Of a stretch of DNA of 64,000 bases, positions 47,939 through 55,983 are shown piece by piece. Each line of letters starts with the position of its first letter. Position 1 is the first letter of the stretch. A model generated the notes under the pieces. That model was not told the DNA's origin. It worked only from the letters and a program-made list of their open reading frames with translations, and did no database searches. The stretch covers positions 38,325-102,324 of the forward strand of contig JANYGK010000011.1 of the NCBI GenBank assembly GCA_025362395.1, written 5' to 3'. The stretch is from Bacteroidota bacterium. GTDB lineage: Bacteria; Bacteroidota; Bacteroidia; B-17B0; Aurantibacillaceae. The position numbers and the translations under genes are program-made.

Positions 47939-48104
47939 AATTATATGTTTTTGTTTGCTGTGCCACAAAGTAAGCACCCAATTTAAAAAATGCTGTTTAT
48001 CCGTGTTGCAAAGTTATGTAAAGATGTTGCATGGGTCATAACACTCTTATTTACAGTGTTTTAATTATTATTATTTGAGTTCTAATTTCAAATTTAAGCA
48101 CGCT

Positions 48105-48530
48105 TTATTTATTAAACCACATAAATACGTGACCATTATCTTGATAATTCTCAAAGTTTTTTTTATCAAACGTAATCACGCAAAAATCAATAAAGGGTAA
48201 AATACCAAATACTCCTCCTAAACTGGCGATATACGCCACCGGCACATAGGGCTTTGTACCTAAATAAATACGGTGCAAGCCTACTATGCCAAAAGGAAAT
48301 GGAAATGCCAATACCGCAGCGGTGATTCGCTTATTAAGGCGTTGTTTTTTGCGAAACAGCTCAAAAACAGGATTAGGCTTTTCGCCTGAACATGATTTAA
48401 ATTCATTTACATTTAACAGTTGCGATGAGATAACTGTTAGAGAGCTGTCTAAATAATAAATTGTACCTTGCGTTTCGGAAAACAGTCCTTTTGTAAACAG
48501 GCAAACTATTACAAACAAACACACTCTCAT
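48105..48530 (-). CDS. TM2-domain protein
   Basis: 141 residues. An N-terminal signal-like segment (residues 1-18) is followed by a short soluble part and a C-terminal TM2 domain: two hydrophobic helices separated around GIVGLHRIYLG (near residues 81-91), with PFIDFCVI at the end. TM2 proteins are small membrane proteins of unknown function. The ATG overlaps the stop of the SCO gene by 1 nt, so they are probably co-transcribed. Confidence 0.82.
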   Translation of the reverse strand: MRVCLFVIVCLFTKGLFSETQGTIYYLDSSLTVISSQLLNVNEFKSCSGEKPNPVFELFRKKQRLNKRITAAVLAFPFPFGIVGLHRIYLGTKPYVPVAYIASLGGVFGILPFIDFCVITFDKKNFENYQDNGHVFMWFNK

Positions 48531-49156
48531 TAATTTATTTCCTGCTTTAGTATTTTAATATCGTCTATTAATTTTTTAACGGCTACGGAATCAGTGCCGT
48601 CATAACTTCCCCTGATCCTTTTTTGAGAATCAACCAATACAAATAATTCGCTGTGTAAGAACCCTTCAGGAGTTCCATCATCTTGAAGGGCATTTACTAA
48701 ATAGCTGTTTTTAGCAAGGTCATAAATCTCTTTTTTATTTCCCGTTAAAAAATGCCATTTACCTTTAATGGCACCATAGCTTTTCGCATAACCGTTTAAC
48801 ACCTCTACGGTATCATGCATAGGATTTACAGTATGCGACAGTATTAATACATCTTTATCATTTTTAAATGCATTTTGCACTTCTACAAGCTGTGAGCTCA
48901 TTTGCGGACAAATACTTTGGCAGGTAGCAAAAAAGAAATCGGCTACATAAATTTTATGATCAACAGTTTTTTCAGTAATTTTTTCGTTGTATTGATTTGT
49001 GAAAAAGAAAGGCTGAATAGTATGATAAACAGTATCAGTACCTAAAACTGTTTTTTCACCGTAAATAGGCAATACCTGTTTATTTTTGCCGGAACCTGTT
49101 TTGCAGGCCGCAAATATTAAACTAAAAAAAAGTGTGGCTAATAATAACAGTCGCAT
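48530..49156 (-). CDS. SCO1/SenC-family copper chaperone/thiol protein
   Basis: 208 residues. An N-terminal lipobox (FAAC, Cys18) indicates a lipoprotein. The thioredoxin-like domain has the SCO metal site: C79 and C83 in ATCQSICP, and H168 in GFLHSELFVLVD. SCO proteins deliver copper to, or reduce the CuA site of, cytochrome c oxidase. No oxidase genes are in the window. It lies 4 nt after its degenerate paralogue. Confidence 0.9.
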   Translation of the reverse strand: MRLLLLATLFFSLIFAACKTGSGKNKQVLPIYGEKTVLGTDTVYHTIQPFFFTNQYNEKITEKTVDHKIYVADFFFATCQSICPQMSSQLVEVQNAFKNDKDVLILSHTVNPMHDTVEVLNGYAKSYGAIKGKWHFLTGNKKEIYDLAKNSYLVNALQDDGTPEGFLHSELFVLVDSQKRIRGSYDGTDSVAVKKLIDDIKILKQEIN

Positions 49157-49160
49157 GCTT

Positions 49161-49829
49161 TTATTTTTTTTCTATTTGATTAATATTAATGACTTTTTGT
49201 TTTTCTTCTTTTAAACGAAGGTGCTGATATTCTTCTGTGAGGCGTTTAATTTCAGACACATAACGTGCGTCATAATACCCGCGAATGTGGCGGTTTTTAT
49301 CAATTAAAACAAAAAAACTATAATCAATGTATATTGGCTTATCTTTAAAGAACGTTAAATTTAAACTGTCAAAGGATTCGGGCTGCCAATACAAGGTGAA
49401 TATATTTTGGTTACCGAGCTTCAGCTTATCAAGTTCTTTTAAGGATGACGAATCGTTAGCGCCGGCGCATGGTGTTACAATAACAAGAGGAATGAACCGT
49501 ATTTTATCTTTTTTATATTGTGCATACTCACTTAAACCGGCTAACCGGTAATTGTCTTTTTTATAAGCGGGCTTAATAAAACACACCGCAAATAAAGAGT
49601 AATTATTTGTGTCGAGTTCAATATTCTTTAAGCTCGGTGCAGGGTTTTGTTTTTCGGGAAGCGTTTTAAAGGTTGATGTTACTTCATAGTAAACAGTATC
49701 TTTACCGGTTAACTCTTTAGGTCCGTAATACGGGAGTTTTTTAGAATTAATAGTGGTAAACTCTAAAATAATTTTAAATAAAGCAGGAAATAAAAGGATA
49801 ACGAAAAAAAGAAGTTTTTTGTTTTTCAT
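49161..49829 (-). CDS. SCO-like protein lacking the copper-binding site
   Basis: 222 residues. It shares the opening (LPYYGPKELTGKDTVYYEV versus LPIYGEKTVLGTDTVYHTI) and general layout of the adjacent SCO protein, but CxxxCP is reduced to CFIKP (only C83 kept) and the metal-binding His is replaced by Asp (YIDYSFFVLID). An N-terminal transmembrane segment (residues 5-22) replaces the lipobox. It probably does not bind copper like SCO; it may have a structural or partner role. It is the upstream gene of the pair and most likely arose by duplication. Confidence 0.78.
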   Translation of the reverse strand: MKNKKLLFFVILLFPALFKIILEFTTINSKKLPYYGPKELTGKDTVYYEVTSTFKTLPEKQNPAPSLKNIELDTNNYSLFAVCFIKPAYKKDNYRLAGLSEYAQYKKDKIRFIPLVIVTPCAGANDSSSLKELDKLKLGNQNIFTLYWQPESFDSLNLTFFKDKPIYIDYSFFVLIDKNRHIRGYYDARYVSEIKRLTEEYQHLRLKEEKQKVININQIEKK

Positions 49830-49865
49830 GTGATTGATTATCCTATTTTATTTGGTGCAGTTCAA

Positions 49866-50297
49866 TTAAAAATTCCTGGTGGCAATACTCAAAGCAATTT
49901 TTTCATTCAATGCTTTTTTAAAATTAGCTTGTTTAGCCCTTCTCATACCAAACAACGGTAATGATACGGCTTCACCGTCGTTATAGATCATTACTAACCG
50001 CGAAGCTCTATTCTCGAGTTTTTTTGCATCAAGGTAATAGAATTCTTTATTATAAATAAAATTCCGTTTTATTTCAAACCTGTCTTCATAAATAATAGCA
50101 TATGGATGCACTAAAAGCCACAAACCCTGTAGGGTAAGCACCATGCCGGGAACAGAGGTAGCAGTTCCCCAAGGATTAACATTAGATAAAAGGTGCAAAC
50201 TCAGCCAGTCTAAAAAAAGCCCCGTTCCTATATAAATTATTACTAGCAGAATATTGCGTTCAAAATGTTCTTTTGGTTCATCATCGTCATTTTTCAC
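49866..50297 (-). CDS. Small membrane protein with PH-like cytoplasmic part, unknown function
   Basis: 143 residues: an acidic start, two transmembrane segments (about 14-34 and 47-67), then a beta-rich part (YEDRFEIKRNFIYNKEFYYL) that looks like the bacterial PH-type fold found after paired helices. No specific family is assigned. It is divergent from the lytic transglycosylase gene, sharing a 134-nt promoter region. Confidence 0.72.
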   Translation of the reverse strand: MKNDDDEPKEHFERNILLVIIYIGTGLFLDWLSLHLLSNVNPWGTATSVPGMVLTLQGLWLLVHPYAIIYEDRFEIKRNFIYNKEFYYLDAKKLENRASRLVMIYNDGEAVSLPLFGMRRAKQANFKKALNEKIALSIATRNF

Positions 50298-50431
50298 AGC
50301 GCAAAGTTAAAAATTTAAGTACTTTAACTTTTGATTTTAAAATATATTTTTTATTATTGTATTATTATCCCGAATTTTATGTAACGTTTTGTAAATTACT
50401 TCGTTATACAACGGTAAGAAATCTGAAGCTG

Positions 50432-51937
50432 ATGAAACTAAAAAGAATTTTCCAAAAAGCGCTATATGTGTCTGTTTTGGCTACAGGAAGTTTGTTTGCG
50501 CAAAACACACTTACCATAACAGATAATCCTGTAGCGGCGATGCTTGATAGCTTAGCTAATCAGAAAGTGCTCGAAAAAGCCCTGTTGAAGCCTGTTTACC
50601 CAAAAACAAATAAATATAAATATACTGAAGACAGTGTTCCGAAGTTTGAAGATTTTATTTACGAAAGCCGCCTTGCCAAGTTAGATGCTAATTCACCGTT
50701 TGACTTGGTTTATAACCCTCACGTTAAGGGGTTTATTGACCTGTATTCTATTCGTAAACGCCAATTGGTGAGCCGAATGATGGGTTTATCGCAATTATAC
50801 TACCCCATGTTTGAAGAAATTTTTGATAAGCATAATATTCCTTTAGAATTGAAACATTTAGCGGTTATTGAATCGGCTCTTAACCCAAATGCACGCTCAA
50901 GATGCGGAGCTACAGGCTTATGGCAATTTATGTACCCTACCGGTAAAATGTACGGTTTAAATGTAAACTCTTATATGGACGACCGTTCGGATGTGTATAA
51001 AGCAACTGAAGCTGCCGCCGAATATTTAGAAAGTTTATACAGTATGTTTGGAGACTGGCAAATGGTTTTGGCGGCATACAACGCCGGGCCGGGAACCATT
51101 AGCAAAGCCATTCGCAGAAGCGGCGGCAAAAAAACATATTGGGAAATTCGCCCGTATTTACCGGCTGAAACACAGGCTTATGTACCCGCCTTTATTGCGG
51201 CAAATTATATTATGAATTACCCTACGGAACATAACATTTACGCGTCAACACCGCGTAAAACATATTTTGAAGTAGATACTGCTGTTGTAAAAGAGCCCAT
51301 GTCATTTACTCAAATATCAGCCGCGCTGGATATCCCGGTTGATGAAATTACGTATTTCAACCCACAGTACCGTAAGGGAGTGATACCTGCAGGCGGTAAC
51401 ATGTTAACGCTGCCAAAAGCAAAAATAGGAACGTTTTTAGCTAACGAATCGGAAATTTATTCAGCTATTAAATCACAAGAGCTGGTTGCTTTAGAGAATA
51501 CGGTAGCTGTAAGGGAAATCCAAAAAATGCATACGGTTCGCGGCGGAGAAAAAATAAGTACAATCGCCCGTAAGTATGGTGTAACGGTAGCCGATTTAAA
51601 ATCATGGAATTACATTGGTAAAAAAGGAATTAAAGCTGGGAAAAAATTAATTGTGTATGTCAAGCAGGATGTGCCTAATTCGGCGCCGGTTAAAACAGAC
51701 AGCCCTAAAGCACCTCAAACAAATGTAGCTTCTAAAACAAAAACGGATACCGCTTCTACAAAGGTAAAACTGGCTGATAACTACACTGCAGAGCAATACC
51801 ATAAAGTACAAAAAGGCGAAACCTTATACAGCATTTCCAAAAAAAGTAAAATAAGCGTTGAAAAGCTTATTGAATATAATGATCTTAAAAAGAATCCCCA
51901 ACTGAAAGTTGGCCAGAAAATAAAACTGGTTTCTTAA
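50432..51937 (+). CDS. LysM-containing membrane-bound lytic murein transglycosylase (MltD-like)
   Basis: 501 residues from ATG 50432; the long upstream extension (from 50273) is in the divergent promoter region. A signal peptide (MKLKRIFQKALYVSVLATGS, then LFAQ) leads to a lytic transglycosylase domain with catalytic E147 in AVIESALNPNARSRCGATGL, and AAYNAGPGTISKAIRR further on. Two LysM domains follow (about 365-412 and 455-501), separated by a Thr/Lys/Pro-rich linker. It cleaves peptidoglycan glycan strands non-hydrolytically. The arrangement equals MltD. It is a single-gene transcript with its own terminator. Confidence 0.93.
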   Translation: MKLKRIFQKALYVSVLATGSLFAQNTLTITDNPVAAMLDSLANQKVLEKALLKPVYPKTNKYKYTEDSVPKFEDFIYESRLAKLDANSPFDLVYNPHVKGFIDLYSIRKRQLVSRMMGLSQLYYPMFEEIFDKHNIPLELKHLAVIESALNPNARSRCGATGLWQFMYPTGKMYGLNVNSYMDDRSDVYKATEAAAEYLESLYSMFGDWQMVLAAYNAGPGTISKAIRRSGGKKTYWEIRPYLPAETQAYVPAFIAANYIMNYPTEHNIYASTPRKTYFEVDTAVVKEPMSFTQISAALDIPVDEITYFNPQYRKGVIPAGGNMLTLPKAKIGTFLANESEIYSAIKSQELVALENTVAVREIQKMHTVRGGEKISTIARKYGVTVADLKSWNYIGKKGIKAGKKLIVYVKQDVPNSAPVKTDSPKAPQTNVASKTKTDTASTKVKLADNYTAEQYHKVQKGETLYSISKKSKISVEKLIEYNDLKKNPQLKVGQKIKLVS

Positions 51938-51946
51938 CTAAAGCTT

Positions 51947-51974
51947 AAAACCCCCTGATAATCAGGGGGTTTTA
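51947..51974 (+). terminator. Rho-independent terminator
   Basis: AAAACCCCCTGA (51947-51958) and TCAGGGGGTTTT (51962-51973) form a G+C-rich stem with a 3-nt loop and T-run, 10 nt after the lytic transglycosylase stop. Confidence 0.9.
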
Positions 51975-52029
51975 TTTTTACTGACGTGTAACTTTTAAGT
52001 ATAGGTATGCGTTCTATGCCTATTAAACT

Positions 52030-52515
52030 GTGACGGTAACCGAATTTAATACGTGTGTAGATCAGTACTCTGATAATTTATATCGCTTTATTTTAAAGCA
52101 TATAAAGGATACTGACGCGGCCAAAGATATTGTGCAGGACACATACGAAAAAATATGGCGCAAAGTAAATGAAGTGGAAAGCGTAAATGCTAAATCTTAT
52201 TTGTTTACAACAGCACATCATACCTTAATTGATTATACACGTAAAGCTAAAAAGCAGGGTGATTATACTGAAGCGGTGGAACAAAAATTAAATCATTCAA
52301 CCCAGTATACGGATATAAAAGAGATTTTAAATTATGCGTTGGATAAGCTGCCTGAAATACAAAAAAGCGTTATTTTATTAAGAGATTATGAAGGCTATGA
52401 CTACGCAGAGATAGGCAAGATAACCAATTTGAGTGAAAGCCAAGTGAAAGTTTATATTTTTAGAGCCAGGGCATTTTTAAAAAATTACATCGGCAAGTTA
52501 GAAGCAATTATTTAA
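52030..52515 (+). CDS. ECF-type RNA polymerase sigma factor
   Basis: 161 residues starting at GTG 52030. Region 2 has DAAKDIVQDTYEKIWRKV near residues 29-46, and region 4 has DYEGYDYAEIGKITNLSESQ near 118-137, as in sigma-70 family extracytoplasmic-function factors. It would direct RNA polymerase to a small regulon. The following gene, overlapping by 1 nt, encodes a membrane protein that probably restrains it. Confidence 0.9.
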   Translation: MTVTEFNTCVDQYSDNLYRFILKHIKDTDAAKDIVQDTYEKIWRKVNEVESVNAKSYLFTTAHHTLIDYTRKAKKQGDYTEAVEQKLNHSTQYTDIKEILNYALDKLPEIQKSVILLRDYEGYDYAEIGKITNLSESQVKVYIFRARAFLKNYIGKLEAII

Positions 52516-53537
52516 TGCATACTATTACGATACATAATTACGAGGCTTACCTGTTAGATTCCGTTGAAGGGAGCTTAACCGGTGAACTACAGTTGGAGCT
52601 GGATATTTTCCTGATGCAACATCCCGGGTTATGTGTTGATTTGCCGGAGCTTTCGTTACTTACTTTTGATCCTCAGAAAAATAATTATACCGGTAAAGAC
52701 CGGTTAAAAAAAACAGAAACAGACCTTGTTTCGGAAAATCAATTTATTGCTTATGTTGAAGGGCAACTAACGGAAAATGAAAAAGTGCACGTTGAAAAAA
52801 GTTGCGCTTTGAATCCCAAACTGGCTAAGGAACTTGAGCTATACAAACATACTATTGTTTATGCCGATGTTTCTGTGATTTTTGATAATAAGCAGACTTT
52901 AAAACGCAAGCCGACAGTAATTTGGTTTAATTTTCGGGCAGCTTCATTTGCAGCCGCGGCATCTGTTGCTGTAATTGTATTACTATATTTCTTATGGCCC
53001 GCAAAATTAAATGAAACCGGCAATTCTGCAAGGTACGCGCACACTGCTTCAAAAGAAAGAATGAGTAATCCTATTTCAAATTCAATTATACATACTAATT
53101 CCGGGTTGCCCGAAAAACAATTAGCTGCAACTTATTCGTTAACCACTTTAAATAAAAAGAATTACAACGCAGCTACTGTAAACAATAGTGTTACTAATAA
53201 TAGTGCTATTGCTTCTACAGTTACTATTACCTCGCAACGCGACACATTACATATCGCTTCTTCAAAAGAATTCGTGACGATTCCCGAAGAACAAAAGATT
53301 GTGAGCAGTGAATCATTAACCCACAAAACGGTGGTGGATGTTATTTCGGAAAATGATGATGAAGAACATGTACCTATTGAAAGGAAACCGGGCTTTTGGT
53401 CGATTGCCGGTAAGGCCTTGAAAAACCTTAATAAAGCGGGTGTTAAAGCGGTGAACGGTGAAGAGAATACAGTAAAAAATGATGCTGCCTATGCGTTAAC
53501 GCTTGGTGATTTAAATATTACACACAGCTCTCATTAA
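52515..53537 (+). CDS. Probable anti-sigma factor, single-pass membrane protein
   Basis: 340 residues. A cytoplasmic part of about 135 residues contains two short helical units that resemble a repeated anti-sigma motif (YLLDSVEGSLTGELQLEL and FIAYVEGQLTENEKVHVE). One transmembrane segment (about 138-158) and a long Ser/Thr/Asn-rich periplasmic part follow. The zinc-binding HxxxCxxC motif of ZAS proteins is absent. The overlap with the sigma gene by 1 nt and the topology support the call. The signal is unknown. Confidence 0.75.
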   Translation: MHTITIHNYEAYLLDSVEGSLTGELQLELDIFLMQHPGLCVDLPELSLLTFDPQKNNYTGKDRLKKTETDLVSENQFIAYVEGQLTENEKVHVEKSCALNPKLAKELELYKHTIVYADVSVIFDNKQTLKRKPTVIWFNFRAASFAAAASVAVIVLLYFLWPAKLNETGNSARYAHTASKERMSNPISNSIIHTNSGLPEKQLAATYSLTTLNKKNYNAATVNNSVTNNSAIASTVTITSQRDTLHIASSKEFVTIPEEQKIVSSESLTHKTVVDVISENDDEEHVPIERKPGFWSIAGKALKNLNKAGVKAVNGEENTVKNDAAYALTLGDLNITHSSH

Positions 53538-53539
53538 AT

Positions 53540-53902
53540 TTACAGCGTCGGATAAAAAGCACCGATGATATGCTCCACATTTAATTCGTTAGGGTTTTGT
53601 ATTACGGAAACAATATCAAACCGGGTTTCGAAGTCAACTTTATTTTCCAGAATATAAAACTCGGCGGCCTTAATTATTTTTTTCTGCTTTGATTTTGTAA
53701 CAAATTCTTCAGGTGCACCAAAAGCATTGCTTGCCCTCAGTTTAACTTCAACAATTACCAATAAATCATCGATTTGTGCTACTATATCTAGCTCCAAATG
53801 CTTGTGTCGCCAGTTTTTAGCTAAAATAGTATAGCCTTGTTTTAGTAAGTGGGCTGTCGCTATTTCCTCGCCAATAGTACCTTTTTCTGTATTATTTGAC
53901 AT
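53540..53902 (-). CDS. YraN family protein (UPF0102, nuclease-like fold)
   Basis: 120 residues. GTIGEEIATAHLLKQGYTIL at the start and ELDIVAQIDDLLVIVEVKLR (Asp and Glu-x-Lys of the PD-(D/E)xK fold) identify YraN, related to Holliday junction resolvases. Its biochemical role is not well known. Its stop is only 2 nt from the stop of the convergent anti-sigma gene, without a visible terminator between them. Confidence 0.9.
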   Translation of the reverse strand: MSNNTEKGTIGEEIATAHLLKQGYTILAKNWRHKHLELDIVAQIDDLLVIVEVKLRASNAFGAPEEFVTKSKQKKIIKAAEFYILENKVDFETRFDIVSVIQNPNELNVEHIIGAFYPTL

Positions 53903-53926
53903 AATTTTTATTTGTAACTAAATTTA
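53895..53926 (+). promoter_or_regulatory. Candidate promoter of the DUF4412-like gene
   Basis: TTTG at 53895-53898 and TAAATTTA at 53919-53926 with a 20-nt spacer, close to the TTTG/TAnnTTTG consensus (last base differs). The start codon at 53963 is 36 nt downstream. Confidence 0.45.
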
Positions 53927-53962
53927 ATTAGTTTAGTGTAATAATTTAAAAACAATCTCTAA

Positions 53963-54604
53963 ATGAACAAAATAAAACTATTAGTAGCAAGTTTGACGTT
54001 ATGTGTCGCTTCTGTTGCGCAAAATTTTGAAGGGACCATTGAATTTAAAATGGAAACCAACAAAGATACAACAACTAACATTTATTATGTAAAAGGCAAT
54101 GATGTAAAGCTGGATCAAATTGGCCGTAAATCAGGTAAGGTAGAGGGTAGCTTTGTATTTGATCTTGCAACAAACCAGATCAAATATGTAAACCCGATCC
54201 GTAAAGTATGGGGCGAGCATAAAAGTGAAACTGTTCCTACTGTACTAGGAACCTGTATATCTACAAAAGGTACTAATACAAAAACAGTACAAGGACAAAA
54301 ATGTGCAGAGTATATTGTAAAAAACACAGACGAAAATACAGAGATTACGTATTGGATCGTTGTCGGAAAATATGATTTTTTTGTTCCATTGGTTAAAGTA
54401 TGGAACAGAAAAGATAAACAAAGTATTTATTTTAATCACATCAAAGATCTTCCTAAAGGCTCTATGCCACTGTTATCCGAAGAAAAATCAATTTCTGACG
54501 GTAAGTTAATGAGCAAATTAGAAGTTTCTAAAATGACGAAAGGAGTTATTGATGCTTCGAAATTAGCTATACCGGCTGAATACAAAAAATTTGAACAAAA
54601 ATAA
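53963..54604 (+). CDS. Secreted DUF4412-like protein
   Basis: 213 residues with a signal peptide (MNKIKLLVASLTLCVASVAQ). The mature protein begins NFEGTIEFKMETNKDTT and contains VKGNDVKLDQIG and KTVQGQKCAEYIV, a pattern I associate with DUF4412, small periplasmic or secreted proteins of Bacteroidota with no known function. It is a single transcription unit with a promoter candidate and a terminator. Confidence 0.78.
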   Translation: MNKIKLLVASLTLCVASVAQNFEGTIEFKMETNKDTTTNIYYVKGNDVKLDQIGRKSGKVEGSFVFDLATNQIKYVNPIRKVWGEHKSETVPTVLGTCISTKGTNTKTVQGQKCAEYIVKNTDENTEITYWIVVGKYDFFVPLVKVWNRKDKQSIYFNHIKDLPKGSMPLLSEEKSISDGKLMSKLEVSKMTKGVIDASKLAIPAEYKKFEQK

Positions 54605-54618
54605 CCGGTTCCAAAACT

Positions 54619-54658
54619 AAAAAAACCCGGTTTCATAAATATGTAACCGGGTTTTTTA
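54619..54658 (+). terminator. Rho-independent terminator
   Basis: AAAAACCCGGTT (54621-54632) pairs with AACCGGGTTTTT (54645-54656), 12-nt loop, then TT. It lies 16 nt after the DUF4412-like stop. Confidence 0.85.
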
Positions 54659-54789
54659 TTCCTATAAATTTATGCGAATACCTATTTACAATTGCTCTAT
54701 GCGTTGCCCATACCGGATATATGCTTATTTTTGTGGGCTGCTCTTAAACACAAGGTATTTATTTTGCGGTTTATGAAAGAAAAATAAGT

Positions 54790-55233
54790 ATGATTACAGT
54801 AGGTAACGCCATAGTTAATTCTGATACAATTTTAAATTATATTCCGCAACGGCCGCCAATTGTGCTGATCAGCAGGATTTATAAAGCGGATGAAACTTCT
54901 GTAATTACCGGTTTTGACATTACTGATGAACACATGCTCACTCAAAATAAACACCTTACAGAGTCAGGCATTGTAGAAAATATGGCACAAACAGCTGCAT
55001 CGAGAGCAGGTTTTGAAGCTGTAAAACATAACGCGCAGCCTGCCGTAGGGTTTATCGGAAACATTAAAGACCTGGTTATTCATTTTTTACCGGGATCGGG
55101 AAATGAATTATTAACGGAGGTTTATACGAAGACGCAGGTTATGAATGTATCTATTATTGAAGCAAAATCTTACTGCAATAATGAATTAGTAGCAAGCTGC
55201 GAAATGAAAATATTTTTACAGGAACAAGCATAG
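54790..55233 (+). CDS. FabZ/ApeP-like hotdog-fold 3-hydroxyacyl-ACP dehydratase family protein
   Basis: 147 residues in a single hotdog fold. YIPQRPPIVLISRI near residues 17-30 aligns with the LPHRxPFLLxD element of FabZ, but the catalytic His is Gln (Q20). The second active-site part, ESGIVENMAQTAA with E63, is kept. Bacteroidota cluster-associated homologues often show this Gln, so it may be a family trait that changes or removes dehydratase activity. The gene abuts the ABC ATPase gene directly (0 nt), making an operon with an exporter; the product may be an acylated lipid or pigment. Confidence 0.75.
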   Translation: MITVGNAIVNSDTILNYIPQRPPIVLISRIYKADETSVITGFDITDEHMLTQNKHLTESGIVENMAQTAASRAGFEAVKHNAQPAVGFIGNIKDLVIHFLPGSGNELLTEVYTKTQVMNVSIIEAKSYCNNELVASCEMKIFLQEQA

Positions 55234-55983
55234 ATGAGTGTTTTAGTAGATATACAACATGTTTCGAAGCAGTACAAGGAAGCCCCGAAACCTGCAGTGA
55301 GCGACCTTTCCATGACCATAGAAAAAGGAGATGTGTTTGGTTTGCTCGGCCCGAATGGTGCCGGTAAAACAACGTTGATCTCTATGCTCTGCGGTTTATT
55401 CCCACCAAGCAGCGGCACTATTTTTATTAACGGGCATACGCACCAAACCCATAGTAAAGCATCAAAACAAGCTATTGGCGTAGTTCCGCAAGAGATAGCT
55501 CTTTACCTTAAACTAACAGCCTGGGAAAATCTTAATTTTTTAGGACACATGTACGGATTGAAAGGTGCGTCACTAAAAGAAAATATAAAGCAGCATCTTT
55601 CAGTATTGGGCTTAGAAGCAAACATGCATCAAAAGATCAGTTCTTATTCGGGTGGTATGAAACGCCGCGTTAATTTAATTGCCGGCTTACTGCATAATCC
55701 GCAGTTATTAATTTTAGATGAACCTACCGTGGGTGTTGATGTACAGTCGAAGCAAGCTATTATTGATCACTTAAAAAAAATGAACCGTGAAAACGGCATG
55801 ACCATTTTATATACATCGCATCACCTGGATGAGGCAGAAGATTTTTGTAATTACATTGGTATTATTGATCATGGTACATTGATTACGCAAGGGAAAACGA
55901 AAGAGCTGATCGCACAAAATAATTGCAGTAGTATTGAAGAAGTGTATTTAAAAATAACGGGAAATAATTTCAGGGACAAATAA
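55234..55983 (+). CDS. ABC transporter ATP-binding protein (ABC-2 type exporter)
   Basis: 249 residues. Walker A GPNGAGKTT (about 44-52), signature YSGGMKRR (about 139-146), Walker B LLILDEPTVGVD (about 160-171) and the switch His region are intact. The start is immediately after the hotdog gene and its stop overlaps the permease start by 1 nt. Such ATPases drive lipid, polysaccharide or drug export. Confidence 0.92.
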   Translation: MSVLVDIQHVSKQYKEAPKPAVSDLSMTIEKGDVFGLLGPNGAGKTTLISMLCGLFPPSSGTIFINGHTHQTHSKASKQAIGVVPQEIALYLKLTAWENLNFLGHMYGLKGASLKENIKQHLSVLGLEANMHQKISSYSGGMKRRVNLIAGLLHNPQLLILDEPTVGVDVQSKQAIIDHLKKMNRENGMTILYTSHHLDEAEDFCNYIGIIDHGTLITQGKTKELIAQNNCSSIEEVYLKITGNNFRDK

